Shown: piece after piece, positions 36,080-44,838 of the stretch | How the letters are laid out: every line of letters begins with the position of its first letter | How positions within the stretch are numbered: the stretch's first letter is position 1 | Assembly (NCBI RefSeq): GCF_900625025.1 | Contig: NZ_LR130575.1 | Coordinates: forward strand, 248,001-312,000 | Length of the DNA: 64,000 nucleotides | Direction of reading: 5' to 3' | From: Lachnoclostridium sp. Marseille-P6806 | GTDB lineage: Bacteria > Bacillota > Clostridia > Lachnospirales > Lachnospiraceae | Position numbers and translations under genes: made by a program | Notes under the pieces: generated by a model | The model's database searches: none | The model's input: the letters and a program-made list of their open reading frames with translations, nothing else | Told to the model about the DNA's origin: nothing

Positions 36080-36424
36080 ATGAAAAAAAGGCGGGAGATT
36101 GTCTGCAAACGCTTTGAAGAGCTGATCCCTGCTTTTCTGGAGGATCGTCTGAACGATGCGGCGGCGGAGGATTTTCTCTCTCATTTCGACAGCTGCAGGA
36201 GCTGCCGGGAAGAGCTCAGCATACAGTATCTTGTGTATGCCGGGCTCCCGAAGCTGGAGACTGGTGAGACTTTTCATTTGAATCGCGAGCTTGCGGAGAC
36301 GATCACTGCGGCAAGGGAGCGCATCCTGCGCAGGAAGAAGCTCGGCTTCTGTGCATATTCCATGGAGATACTGACAATTGTGGCGGTAGGAATATCCGCG
36401 GCACTGATGGTGTTTTTCTTCTGA
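36080..36424 (+). CDS. Putative anti-sigma-factor-like membrane protein with zinc finger
   Basis: The 114-residue product has an N-terminal zinc-finger pattern of the zf-HC2 type: C9, then H35-x3-C39-x2-C42 (SHFDSCRSCREEL). It ends in one hydrophobic helix (about 94-113). That layout is seen in anti-sigma factors that hold an ECF sigma factor at the membrane. No sigma gene is next to it, so the partner is unknown and the function is inferred only from layout. GAGG before ATG 36080 gives normal spacing; the ATG at 36065 lacks a ribosome site. It lies 95 bases after the AT-rich lipoprotein gene and 58 bases before polA. Confidence 0.65.
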   Translation: MKKRREIVCKRFEELIPAFLEDRLNDAAAEDFLSHFDSCRSCREELSIQYLVYAGLPKLETGETFHLNRELAETITAARERILRRKKLGFCAYSMEILTIVAVGISAALMVFFF

Positions 36425-36482
36425 CGGATCATTTTCATGCGGTTTTGGCAATCGGATTTTGCGGAAGAAAAGCGGAGGAAAC

Positions 36483-39212
36483 ATGGCGGAAAAGGAAAAA
36501 CTGGTTCTTCTTGACGGACACAGCATCATCAACCGGGCCTTTTACGGTATGCCGGATCTGACCAGCGCAAAGGGCGTGCATACCGGAGCGGTATACGGCT
36601 TTCTGAATATTATGTTCCGGATCCTCGATGAGGAGGAGCCGGACTATCTTCTGGTGGCTTTCGATACGCACGCGCCCACGTTCCGCCATGCGATGTACAG
36701 TGCCTACAAGAGGACGCGCAAGGCGATGCCGGAGGAGCTGCGCAGTCAGGTTCCGCTTCTTCAGGAGGTGCTCGGCGCCATGGGAATCGCCATGTTCAGC
36801 CGGGCGGGGCTTGAGGCGGACGACATTCTCGGCAGCTATGCGGTGCGGGCAAGGGAGAAAGGGATCGAGGTCTCGCTGGTTTCGGGGGACCGCGATCTTC
36901 TGCAGGTTGCGGACGAAAGCATCATGGTGAGGATTCCCAAGACGCTTCGCGGTCAGACGACCATCCTCAATTATCACGCAAAAGAGGTGGAGGAGCAGTA
37001 TTCCATCACCCCGGCGCAGGTCATCGAGCTGAAAGGCCTTATGGGGGACAGCTCCGACAATATTCCCGGCGTTCCCGGCGTGGGCGAGAAAACGGCGCAG
37101 CAGCTCCTTGCCTCCTACGGGACCGTGGCGGGTGTCTACGAGCATCTGGAGGAGATTACCAAAAAGGGACTGCACGACAAGCTGGAAGCAGGGCGCGAAA
37201 AAGCGGAGCTCTCGCGCGAGCTTGCGAGGATCCGCACGGACTGCGATGTTCCGTCGGATTTTGAAGCGCTGCGGAAAAAGGATTTTTATACCAAGGAGGC
37301 GTTCGCTCTGTTCTCGGAGCTGGGCTTCCGCAATTTTCTCGGCCGTTTTGATGACGCTGCCACCGCGCCGGAGGAAGACGGCCGGCCCGAGCTCATCCGG
37401 ATCGGAGAGTATTACGCCGCGGAGGATGTGTTTGCTGTCGTCAGAAATTTCATGCAGAAAGGGACCGGGGAGGAGCCTGCTGTCGTCGGGATCTATCCGC
37501 TTTTTGACAGGGAGGCCGGCCTTTACGGCACGGCGCTCTCCATCGGCTTTCGCCTCTATTATTTTGACGCGGCGGAAATTTCCGCGGGGCAGGAATATCT
37601 GACCCGCAAGCTGGGAGTCCTCCGGCGTCTTGCGGCAGAGCTCCCCGGAGCCATGCTCGCTCTGTTTGATATTAAAAGCCTATATCCTTATCTCGATATA
37701 CAGCCGCAGGAATTTGACGAGGGCGGAATCCGCCTTGCGGGCTGCTTTGACGGGCTGCTCGGCTGCTATCTCTGCAATCCGCTCAAAAATGATTATACGG
37801 TGGAGGACTGCGCCGGCGAATATCTCGGGGCGACGCCTATGGCATGGGTGCAGCTCTTCGGCAAAAAGAGCGCCGCAGAGATCATGTCGGAGGGTGATGA
37901 GGAGAGGGAAAAGCTGATCCGCTACGCGGCGTCCGCGGCGGAGCATCTGCGGCAGGCGGCGCCGAAGATCCGCCGGCGTCTTGCCAAGGAGAATATGCTC
38001 CGGCTCTACGAGGAGATCGAGCTTCCGCTGTCGTTTATTCTCTATGACATGCAGCGTCTGGGGATCCGCATTCTTCCGGAGGCGCTCCGGCAGTACAGTG
38101 CCGAGCTGGGGGAGCAGGCAGAACGGCTCGAGAAAAAAATATACGAGGCGACGGGAGAGACATTCAATATCGCCTCTCCGAAGCAGCTCGGAGAAATCCT
38201 TTTTGAAAAAATGGGGATCCCCGGAGGAAAAAGAACCAGAACCGGCTGGTCCACGGCGGCGGACATCCTCACAAAGCTCGCGCCGGACTATCCGGTGATT
38301 CAGGATATTCTTGACTATCGTGCGGTTACCAAGCTGAAATCCACCTACGCCGACGGCCTTGCGGCATTTGTGGGAGAGGACCTCCGGATTCATACAAGCT
38401 TTAATCAGACGATCACGGCGACCGGACGGATCAGCTCAAACGACCCGAACCTGCAGAACATTCCGATGCGCACGGAGATGGGACGGCTGATTCGGCGCGC
38501 CTTTGTTCCCCGGGACGGATATATTTTCACCGACAGCGATTATTCACAGATCGAGCTGCGCATTCTTGCCAGTATGTCGGGCGATCGCGGGCTGATTGAA
38601 GCGTACCGGCAAAACCGGGACATTCATGCGATTACGGCCTCAAAGGTATTTCATGTGCCCTTTGAGGAGGTGACGCCGCTGCAGAGGAGAAACGCCAAGG
38701 CGGTCAATTTCGGCATCGTCTACGGCATCAGCTCCTTTGGCCTTTCACAGGATCTCTCGATTTCCCGCGAGGAGGCGCAGCGCTATATTGCGTCGTACTT
38801 TGAAACCTATCCGGGCATTCGGGAGTATCTGGACCGCGCGGTGGCAGAGGCGAGGGCAGACGGCTTTTCCAAGACGCTGTACGGCCGCAGGCGCCCGGTT
38901 CCGGAGCTCTCGAGCTCAAACTTCATGACGAGGCAGTTCGGGGAGAGGGTCGCCATGAACGCGCCGATACAGGGGACGGCGGCGGATATCATGAAGATCG
39001 CCATGATCCGCGTATGGGAACGAATCCACAGAGAGAAGCTGGCCTCGAGCCTGATTCTCCAGATTCATGACGAGCTTCTTGTCGAGACGGCTTCGGGGGA
39101 GGAGGAGCAGGTCCGCAGAATCCTCGCGGAGGAAATGCAGGGCGCGGCGGAGCTGCCCGTTGCGCTGGAGACGGATATTCATACCGGGCGGGACTGGTAC
39201 GAGGCAAAGTGA
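36483..39212 (+). CDS. polA: DNA polymerase I
   Basis: Pol I fills gaps and removes RNA primers in replication and repair. The 909-residue chain has a 5'-3' nuclease domain (about 1-290: FDTHAPTFRHAMY, EADDILG, SGDRDLLQV and the helix-hairpin GDSSDNIPGVPGVGEKTA). The middle domain (about 300-500) lacks the DxE metal residues of the proofreading exonuclease. The polymerase domain has motif A with D686 (DYSQIELRIL), motif B (RRNAKAVNFGIVYG) and motif C H862-D863-E864. Inactive proofreading is common in Gram-positive Pol I. GGAGG precedes ATG 36483. coaE overlaps or abuts the 3' end. Confidence 0.97.
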   Translation: MAEKEKLVLLDGHSIINRAFYGMPDLTSAKGVHTGAVYGFLNIMFRILDEEEPDYLLVAFDTHAPTFRHAMYSAYKRTRKAMPEELRSQVPLLQEVLGAMGIAMFSRAGLEADDILGSYAVRAREKGIEVSLVSGDRDLLQVADESIMVRIPKTLRGQTTILNYHAKEVEEQYSITPAQVIELKGLMGDSSDNIPGVPGVGEKTAQQLLASYGTVAGVYEHLEEITKKGLHDKLEAGREKAELSRELARIRTDCDVPSDFEALRKKDFYTKEAFALFSELGFRNFLGRFDDAATAPEEDGRPELIRIGEYYAAEDVFAVVRNFMQKGTGEEPAVVGIYPLFDREAGLYGTALSIGFRLYYFDAAEISAGQEYLTRKLGVLRRLAAELPGAMLALFDIKSLYPYLDIQPQEFDEGGIRLAGCFDGLLGCYLCNPLKNDYTVEDCAGEYLGATPMAWVQLFGKKSAAEIMSEGDEEREKLIRYAASAAEHLRQAAPKIRRRLAKENMLRLYEEIELPLSFILYDMQRLGIRILPEALRQYSAELGEQAERLEKKIYEATGETFNIASPKQLGEILFEKMGIPGGKRTRTGWSTAADILTKLAPDYPVIQDILDYRAVTKLKSTYADGLAAFVGEDLRIHTSFNQTITATGRISSNDPNLQNIPMRTEMGRLIRRAFVPRDGYIFTDSDYSQIELRILASMSGDRGLIEAYRQNRDIHAITASKVFHVPFEEVTPLQRRNAKAVNFGIVYGISSFGLSQDLSISREEAQRYIASYFETYPGIREYLDRAVAEARADGFSKTLYGRRRPVPELSSSNFMTRQFGERVAMNAPIQGTAADIMKIAMIRVWERIHREKLASSLILQIHDELLVETASGEEEQVRRILAEEMQGAAELPVALETDIHTGRDWYEAK

Positions 39213-39232
39213 GCGGAGAGAGGGTGACGCTC

Positions 39233-39886
39233 TTGTATGTGATCGGAATTACCGGAGGCGTCGGCTGCGGAAAGTCGGCGGTACTGGATTTTCTCTCGGA
39301 ATACTGCTCCTGCCGCATTCTGAGGGCGGATGAGGCGGCGGAGGAGCTTACGGCGCCGGGAGGCGCGTGCTATGAAGCCATGTGCCGTCTCCTGGAGGCG
39401 GCGGAAAAGTCCGGAGACGGGCCGCTCTTTCCCGAGGGACACGGAAAGCCGTTTGACCGGCGCGAGGCAGCGGGCCGGATGTATCGCAGCCCGGAGCTTC
39501 GCGGCAGGATCGACGCGCTGATCCATCCTGCGGTGATCCGGAGGATTATGGAGAGCATCGAGGAGGAACGGGCGGAAGGGCGCAGCGAGTTCTTCTTTCT
39601 GGAGGCGGCGCTTTTGATCGAGACCGGTTTTCTTAAAATTGTGGATGAAATGTGGTATATTTACTGTCCGGAGGAGTTGCGCAGGCACCGTCTCAGGCAG
39701 AGCCGCGGGTACAGCGACGAACGGATCGACGCGATGATCGCCTCGCAGCTCTCTGAGCGTGAATTTCGTGAGAACGCGGATTTTGTCGTCGACAACGGCG
39801 GCTCTTACGAAGAAGCGCGGCGTCAGGCCGCCGGCCGCGTCGACATCCTCAGAGAGACAGGCAGAAAAAGAGCTGAGAAAGGCTGA
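39233..39886 (+). CDS. coaE: Dephospho-CoA kinase
   Basis: CoaE phosphorylates dephospho-CoA in the last step of coenzyme A synthesis. The product has the P-loop GITGGVGCGKS, an RADEAAEEL segment in place of the usual DAD, and the long LIHPAVIRRIMESIEE and LLIETGF blocks. The usual N terminus is M-x-VIGITGG, which fits the TTG at 39233, with AGGGTGA five bases upstream. That gives 217 residues. GTG codons at 39209 and 39224 are in-frame alternatives; 39209 overlaps the polA stop by four bases. polA-coaE adjacency is common in Firmicutes. Confidence 0.9.
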   Translation: MYVIGITGGVGCGKSAVLDFLSEYCSCRILRADEAAEELTAPGGACYEAMCRLLEAAEKSGDGPLFPEGHGKPFDRREAAGRMYRSPELRGRIDALIHPAVIRRIMESIEEERAEGRSEFFFLEAALLIETGFLKIVDEMWYIYCPEELRRHRLRQSRGYSDERIDAMIASQLSEREFRENADFVVDNGGSYEEARRQAAGRVDILRETGRKRAEKG

Positions 39887-39894
39887 AACCTTAC

Positions 39895-40692
39895 ATGAGA
39901 TTTGTTCCCATTGCCAGCGGAAGCAGCGGCAACTGCGTGATGCTGGATTCGGATGCCACACACTTTCTTGTGGATGTCGGCATCAGCTGCAAGAGGACGC
40001 TGGATGCGCTGAAAACGCTGGAGCTCGCGCCCGGAGATATCAGCGGCATTTTTATTACCCACGAGCATTTCGATCATATCGCGGGGCTTCCGGTGATCGC
40101 CAAAAGGACGGAAATGCCGATCTATGCGACGGCAAAAACTATTGCCGCCATTCTGGCGATGCCGGCCTGCTCCTCCATTGATCCGTCCCGCTTTGTTGCG
40201 GTGCGGCCGGACGAGAAGCTGCTCGTGGGCGACATCACGGTGGAGCCGATGCATATTTCTCACGATGCGGCGGACCCGGTCGGCTACCGCTTCTGCTGCG
40301 GGAGGAAAAAAGCCTGCGTCTGCACGGATCTGGGCTGCTATGATGAGTATACGATCGACTGTCTCAGGGATTCCGATGTTCTTCTGGTGGAGGCAAATCA
40401 CGATGTGAACATGCTTCAGGTGGGACCCTATCCGTACCATCTCAAGCAGCGCATTCTCGGAACGCGCGGGCACCTGTCCAATACCAATTCCGGGCAGGTG
40501 ATCGGGCGTGTTCTGAATGACCATATGAAAGGAATCTGCCTCGGACATCTGAGCCACGAGAACAACCTTCCCGAGCTCGCCTATGAGACGGTCCGGGTGG
40601 AAATCATGATGGGGGATTCGGGCTACCGCCCGGAGGATCTGCCGATCACCGTGGCAAAGCGCAGCGAGCCGTCGGACGTCATCGAGTTCTGA
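39895..40692 (+). CDS. walJ: MBL-fold metallohydrolase, WalJ/YycJ type
   Basis: The 265-residue product is a metallo-beta-lactamase-fold enzyme. The zinc motif is H56-x-H58-x-D60-H61 (THEHFDH), with later ligands in HISHDAADP and LGHLSHENN. The start RFVPIASGSSGNCVML is the WalJ/YycJ signature. This family is probably a DNA exonuclease in repair, and in Bacillus it sits with the WalRK two-component system. No walRK genes are here; instead it follows polA and coaE, which fits a DNA repair role. It begins nine bases after coaE. Confidence 0.9.
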   Translation: MRFVPIASGSSGNCVMLDSDATHFLVDVGISCKRTLDALKTLELAPGDISGIFITHEHFDHIAGLPVIAKRTEMPIYATAKTIAAILAMPACSSIDPSRFVAVRPDEKLLVGDITVEPMHISHDAADPVGYRFCCGRKKACVCTDLGCYDEYTIDCLRDSDVLLVEANHDVNMLQVGPYPYHLKQRILGTRGHLSNTNSGQVIGRVLNDHMKGICLGHLSHENNLPELAYETVRVEIMMGDSGYRPEDLPITVAKRSEPSDVIEF

Positions 40693-40746
40693 TACTGATT
40701 TATATACTGAGCCGGCGCAGGAGCTGCCCGGAGAGCGGAGGAAAGC

Positions 40747-41022
40747 ATGCAGAAAGCTGTCATCACGGTAGTGGGAAAGGATACGGTCGGCATTATCGCG
40801 GCGGTATGCACGTATCTTGCGGAAAGGAATGTGAACATTCTGGATATCTCACAGACCATTGTCGGAGGATATTTCAACATGATGATGGTGGTCGATATCG
40901 CAGGGCTCAATATCAGCTTTGGCGAGCTGCAGGATCGGCTCGCGGCGCTGGGGATAGAGAGGATCGGTGTGCAGATCCGCTGCCAGAAGGAAGAAATTTT
41001 TGACGAGATGCACAGGATCTGA
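40747..41022 (+). CDS. ACT-domain protein (UPF0237 type)
   Basis: The 91-residue product is a single ACT domain, starting AVITVVGKDTVGIIAAVCTYLAERNVNILDISQTIV. The GKDxxGI(I/V)A turn and following helix are the ligand-binding part of ACT domains. It probably senses an amino acid and regulates a partner, but no partner is proven. A DUF711 protein begins 15 bases downstream. This pair is conserved side by side in many Clostridia and archaea, which suggests that the two work together. GGAGG lies before ATG 40747. Confidence 0.9.
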   Translation: MQKAVITVVGKDTVGIIAAVCTYLAERNVNILDISQTIVGGYFNMMMVVDIAGLNISFGELQDRLAALGIERIGVQIRCQKEEIFDEMHRI

Positions 41023-41037
41023 GCGGGAGGCCGGCTT

Positions 41038-42402
41038 ATGATAAACTTCACAGAGGTCAGTGAGACAAACCGGATGATCGAGGAGGAGAACCTCGACGTG
41101 CGGACCATAACCATGGGCATCAGCCTGCTGGACTGCGCCGATCCGGATCTCGGCCGGCTCTGCGCAAAAATCCATGACAAAATTTATGACAGCGCAAAGG
41201 ATCTCGTCCGGATCGGGGAAGAGATTTCGCGGGATTTCGGAATCCCGATTGTCAATAAGCGGATCTCCGTCACGCCGGTCGCGCTCGTGGCGGGAGAGGC
41301 CTGCCGCACGACGGAGGATTATGTCCGTGTCGCGGAAACGCTGGACCGGACGGCGCGTGAGGTGGGAGTGAATTTTCTCGGCGGCTTTTCCGCGCTGGTT
41401 TCCAAGGGCATGACGGCGGCGGACGAGCTGCTCATCCGCTCGATTCCAGAGGCTCTCTCGAGGACGGAGCTGATCTGCGCCTCGGTCAATCTGGGCTCGA
41501 CGAGGACGGGCATCAATATGGATGCCGTCCGTCTGATGGGGACGATTTTCCGGGAGACGGCGGAGCATACAAAGGACCGCGATTCCCTCGGCTGCGCAAA
41601 GCTGGTGGTGTTCTGCAACGCCCCGGACGACAATCCGTTCATGGCCGGCGCGTTTCACGGCGTCACGGAGGCGGACCGCATCATCAATGTCGGTGTCAGC
41701 GGCCCCGGCGTGGTCAAAACGGCGCTGGAATCGGTGCGCGGGGAGAGCTTTGAGGTTCTGTGTGAGACCGTGAAGAAGACGGCGTTCAAGGTGACGCGGG
41801 TCGGCATGCTGGTGGCGCGGGAGGCGTCGGCCCGCCTCGACGTTCCGTTCGGCATTGTGGACCTTTCGCTCGCCCCCACGCCGGCTGTCGGAGATTCCGT
41901 GGCGGATATTCTCTGCGAGATGGGACTCGAAATGGCAGGGGCGCCCGGAACCACGGCGGCGCTCGCGCTTCTCAACGATCAGGTGAAAAAGGGCGGCGTG
42001 ATGGCCTCCTCCTATGTCGGCGGACTGTCCGGCGCGTTCATTCCGGTCAGCGAGGATCAGGGGATGATCCGGGCGGTGGAGTGCGGCGCTCTCACGCTCG
42101 AAAAGCTCGAGGCCATGACCTGCGTCTGCTCCGTGGGGCTCGACATGATCGCAATTCCGGGAGATACCGCGGCATCGACGATCGCAGGGATCATTGCCGA
42201 CGAGATGGCGATTGGAATGATCAATTCCAAGACGACGGCGGTGCGCATCATTCCGGTCATCGGCAAGGGCGTCGGGGAAAGAGTGGAATTCGGCGGGCTT
42301 CTCGGCTATGCGCCGATCATGCCGGTTAACCCGTACTCCTGCGAGGCGTTTGTAAACCGCAGAGGCAGAATCCCGGCCCCGATTCACAGCTTTCGGAATT
42401 GA
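41038..42402 (+). CDS. DUF711/UPF0210 family protein (PFL-fold)
   Basis: The 454-residue product belongs to the DUF711 family, annotated as PFL-like from its barrel fold. Signatures are [61 protein letters not shown] and [17 protein letters not shown]. The biochemical role is unknown. There is no glycyl-radical loop, so pyruvate formate-lyase activity is not expected. It is likely coupled to the ACT-domain gene directly upstream. A tRNA-Gly with its own promoter follows, so this gene probably ends the transcription unit. Confidence 0.9.
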   Translation: MINFTEVSETNRMIEEENLDVRTITMGISLLDCADPDLGRLCAKIHDKIYDSAKDLVRIGEEISRDFGIPIVNKRISVTPVALVAGEACRTTEDYVRVAETLDRTAREVGVNFLGGFSALVSKGMTAADELLIRSIPEALSRTELICASVNLGSTRTGINMDAVRLMGTIFRETAEHTKDRDSLGCAKLVVFCNAPDDNPFMAGAFHGVTEADRIINVGVSGPGVVKTALESVRGESFEVLCETVKKTAFKVTRVGMLVAREASARLDVPFGIVDLSLAPTPAVGDSVADILCEMGLEMAGAPGTTAALALLNDQVKKGGVMASSYVGGLSGAFIPVSEDQGMIRAVECGALTLEKLEAMTCVCSVGLDMIAIPGDTAASTIAGIIADEMAIGMINSKTTAVRIIPVIGKGVGERVEFGGLLGYAPIMPVNPYSCEAFVNRRGRIPAPIHSFRN

Positions 42403-42411
42403 TAAATTTTA

Positions 42412-42440
42412 TTGCATTTTGCATTTGGATTCTGTATACT
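42412..42440 (+). promoter_or_regulatory. Promoter of tRNA-Gly
   Basis: TTGCAT (42412-42417) and TATACT (42435-42440) are 17 bases apart in an AT-rich gap. The tRNA begins at 42482. Confidence 0.55.
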
Positions 42441-42481
42441 GTTTTATGTCCGACGGAGCGAGGTCAGCCGGGCGGGCATGT

Positions 42482-42552
42482 GCAGACATAGTACATCGGT
42501 AGTATGCGACCTTCCCAAGGTTGAGAGGCGGGTTCGATTCCCGTTGTCTGCT
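42482..42552 (+). tRNA. tRNA-Gly (anticodon CCC)
   Basis: GCAGACA (42482-42488) pairs with TGTCTGC (42545-42551), and T42552 is the discriminator. The anticodon stem CGACC/GGTTG holds loop TTCCCAA, giving CCC for codon GGG. The T arm is GCGGGTTCGATTCCCGT. CCA is not encoded. Confidence 0.94.
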
Positions 42553-42557
42553 GTTCC

Positions 42558-42589
42558 GGGGATCCAATCGGTGATTGGATTCCTTTTTT
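42558..42589 (+). terminator. Terminator after tRNA-Gly
   Basis: GGATCCAATC (42560-42569) and GATTGGATTCC (42573-42583) pair with one bulge and a three-base loop. TTTTTT follows at 42584-42589. Confidence 0.8.
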
Positions 42590-42619
42590 GTTTCTGCCAC
42601 ACAAAGGTGCTTACCGATC

Positions 42620-43099
42620 ATGAAATGTCCATATTGCGGAAAAGAAGATACCAGAGTCATTGATTCGCGTCCCGCCGACGGCGATACCTCGATACGCCGC
42701 CGCCGCGTCTGCGACGCCTGCAGCAAGCGGTTCACAACCTATGAAAAAATCGAGACCATCCCCGTGGTGGTCGTAAAAAAGGACAACAACCGCGAGCCCT
42801 ACGACCGGGCGAAGATCGAGGGCGGGATTCTCCGCGCCTGCCACAAGCGGCCGGTCAGCGTCAATCAGATCAAAAAGGCGGTCGACGAGATCGAGACAGA
42901 GATTTTCAGCCGCGAGGAGAAAGAAATTTCCACCTGCGAGATCGGCGAGCTGGTTATGCGCAAGATTCAGAATTTGGATCCGGTGGCCTATGTCCGTTTT
43001 GCCAGCGTGTATCGCGAATTCAAGGATGTCGAGACCTTTATGGACGAGCTCAAAAAGGTGCTCCGCACGGAGGCGGAGGAGAAGAAGCGGGGGAAATAA
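42620..43099 (+). CDS. nrdR: Transcriptional repressor NrdR
   Basis: NrdR binds NrdR boxes and represses ribonucleotide reductase genes when dATP is high. The 159-residue product has a zinc ribbon with C3, C6, C31 and C34 (CPYCG and CDACS). An ATP-cone domain follows (VVKKDNNREPYDRAKIEGGILRACHKRP, read in parts). Length and both domains are standard. ATG 42620 starts the family's MKCPYC, with AAAGGTG about ten bases upstream. No nrd gene is in the window. The tRNA-Gly terminator separates it from upstream transcription. Confidence 0.96.
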   Translation: MKCPYCGKEDTRVIDSRPADGDTSIRRRRVCDACSKRFTTYEKIETIPVVVVKKDNNREPYDRAKIEGGILRACHKRPVSVNQIKKAVDEIETEIFSREEKEISTCEIGELVMRKIQNLDPVAYVRFASVYREFKDVETFMDELKKVLRTEAEEKKRGK

Positions 43100-43135
43100 C
43101 ACGTTTTCCGCGTGCTTTCTCTTCCCGACAGACCG

Positions 43136-43174
43136 GTTATCCTGTGTCCCTGCCCGGTACAGGGCCGCGATAAC
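43136..43174 (+). other. Hairpin in the leader of the peptide-transporter operon
   Basis: GTTATC (43136-43141)/GATAAC (43169-43174) enclose a second stem CCCTG (43148-43152)/CAGGG (43160-43164). No T run follows, so it is not a standard terminator. A further CCGCAG/CTGCGG hairpin with a T-rich loop lies near 43194-43213. Role unknown. Confidence 0.35.
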
Positions 43175-43261
43175 ATATACAGACGATGCACCGCCGCAGC
43201 TTTTTCTGCGGAGGGCGTCAGTCGCAAACCAACAATTTCATATGTATACAAGGAGAAAAAC

Positions 43262-44809
43262 ATGAAAAAGCTTCGAGGATATGCGGTGCTTATCCTGATG
43301 ATTCTGTCGGCAGGAGCTGTTGTACTGAGCGGATGCGGCGCAGGCGGCAGGCAGGGGACGGATACTTCCTCCATCACCGTCGGCGTGGCAAACGACATCG
43401 ACAGCATGGATCCGAACAAAACCGTATCGGCAGGCACGCGGGAGCTCCTGTTCAACGTCTACGAGGGGCTGGTAAAGCCGGACAGCGACGGGAATCTTGT
43501 CCCGGCGGTGGCCAGTGCCTATACCGTGAACGAGGATGCTTCCATATATACCTTTACGCTGCGGGACGGCGTCACATTCCATGACGGAACCCCTGTCACG
43601 GCGGACGACGTGGTTTACTCCATTGAACGCTGTGCCGATGCCAGTTCCGGAAATCCTCTGGCGCCGGCATTTTCTTCGATTGCGTCGGTCGAGGCGGCGG
43701 ATGAAAAGACGGTGGTGATCACCCTGCATGAGGGAGACAGCGAGTTTCTCAGCTATCTTACGACGGCCGTCGTGCCGAAGAACGGCAGCGACTATGAAAA
43801 TCATCCGATCGGGACCGGCCCCTATCGCTTTGTCTCGAGAACGCCCGGTGACAATATCGTTCTTGAAAAGTATGACGGCTACTGGGGCGACGGGACGAAC
43901 GGAGGAAACCCGGCGCAGATCGCCTCCGTTACGGTCAAGATCGTCACCAACGCCGACACCATCGTGACCAACCTCAAGGGAGGCAGCATCGACCTTTTTC
44001 TGCATCTGAATTCCACGCAGGCCTCCCAGCTCGGCGACGGCTTTACGGTCGCGGAGGGAACGATGAATCTGGTGCAGGCGCTGTATCTCAACAATGCGGA
44101 GAAGCCCTTTGACGATGTCCGCGTGCGGCAGGCCCTGTGCTTTGCCATGGAGCGCACACAGATCATGGAGGCGGTTTCCGACGGCGGCGGTACGGCGCTC
44201 GGAAGCTCGGTCTACCCGGCATACCGGAAATATTTCATGCCGTCTCTTGCGGACGCCTACCCGACGGATACGGAAAAGGCAAAGCAGCTTCTTTCCGAGG
44301 CGGGCTATCCCGACGGATTCCGCTTCACCATCACGGTTCCGTCCAATTACCGGCAGCATGTCGATACGGCGACGGTTCTGAAAGAGGAATTCAAGAAAAT
44401 CGGCGTCACGGCGGATATCGAACAGGTGGAGTGGGAGACATGGCTCAGCGACGTCTACCAGAACCGCTCTTTCAGCGCGACGGTCATCGGTGTCGATGCG
44501 GGCACGCTGTCCGCGACAGCGCTGCTCGGCCGCTTTGAGAGCAGCGCGGAGAACAATTTCATCAATTACTCCAATGCAGATTACGATAAAACCTATGCGG
44601 AGGCGCTTGCCGAGACGGACGATGAGGCGAAGACGGCGCTGTTCATGCGCTGCGAGGAGATTCTCTCCGAGGATGCGGCCAATGTCTACATTCAGGATCT
44701 TCCGGATTTTGTCGGATACAGCAGCCGTTTTACCGGCTACCGCTTCTATCCGCTGTATGTATGCGATCTGACCATGATCCGCCCGGCCGGCGACGCCGCG
44801 GCGCAGTGA
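43262..44809 (+). CDS. Peptide/nickel-type ABC transporter substrate-binding lipoprotein
   Basis: The 515-residue product is an SBP family 5 lipoprotein, with lipobox LSGC and lipidation at C25. The TVGVANDIDSMDPNKTVSAGTRELLFNVYEGLV opening, YTFTLRDGVTFHDGTPVTADDVVYSIER and the IGTGPYRFV motif are typical. It catches the substrate outside the membrane and passes it to the permeases encoded next. Dipeptides or oligopeptides are most likely; nickel or other ligands cannot be excluded. AAGGAGAAA precedes ATG 43262. The frame is open further upstream but crosses the leader hairpins. Two permeases and a fused ATPase follow in one operon. Confidence 0.93.
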   Translation: MKKLRGYAVLILMILSAGAVVLSGCGAGGRQGTDTSSITVGVANDIDSMDPNKTVSAGTRELLFNVYEGLVKPDSDGNLVPAVASAYTVNEDASIYTFTLRDGVTFHDGTPVTADDVVYSIERCADASSGNPLAPAFSSIASVEAADEKTVVITLHEGDSEFLSYLTTAVVPKNGSDYENHPIGTGPYRFVSRTPGDNIVLEKYDGYWGDGTNGGNPAQIASVTVKIVTNADTIVTNLKGGSIDLFLHLNSTQASQLGDGFTVAEGTMNLVQALYLNNAEKPFDDVRVRQALCFAMERTQIMEAVSDGGGTALGSSVYPAYRKYFMPSLADAYPTDTEKAKQLLSEAGYPDGFRFTITVPSNYRQHVDTATVLKEEFKKIGVTADIEQVEWETWLSDVYQNRSFSATVIGVDAGTLSATALLGRFESSAENNFINYSNADYDKTYAEALAETDDEAKTALFMRCEEILSEDAANVYIQDLPDFVGYSSRFTGYRFYPLYVCDLTMIRPAGDAAAQ

Positions 44810-44838
44810 TGTGATATAAGCAAAGAGGAGGACGGCGG

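Noticed and set aside
34576-36424. Genomic island or prophage at tRNA-Leu
   Set aside because: The composition shift is clear, but there is no integrase, no repeat of the tRNA 3' end and only two genes, so it is reported only as possible transfer.
36783-39212. Active proofreading exonuclease in Pol I
   Set aside because: The DxE and later Asp metal ligands are missing from the middle domain, as in many Gram-positive Pol I enzymes.
40849-42387. Minus-strand open frame of 512 codons
   Set aside because: Complement of the DUF711 gene; His/Arg-rich translation and no start signal.
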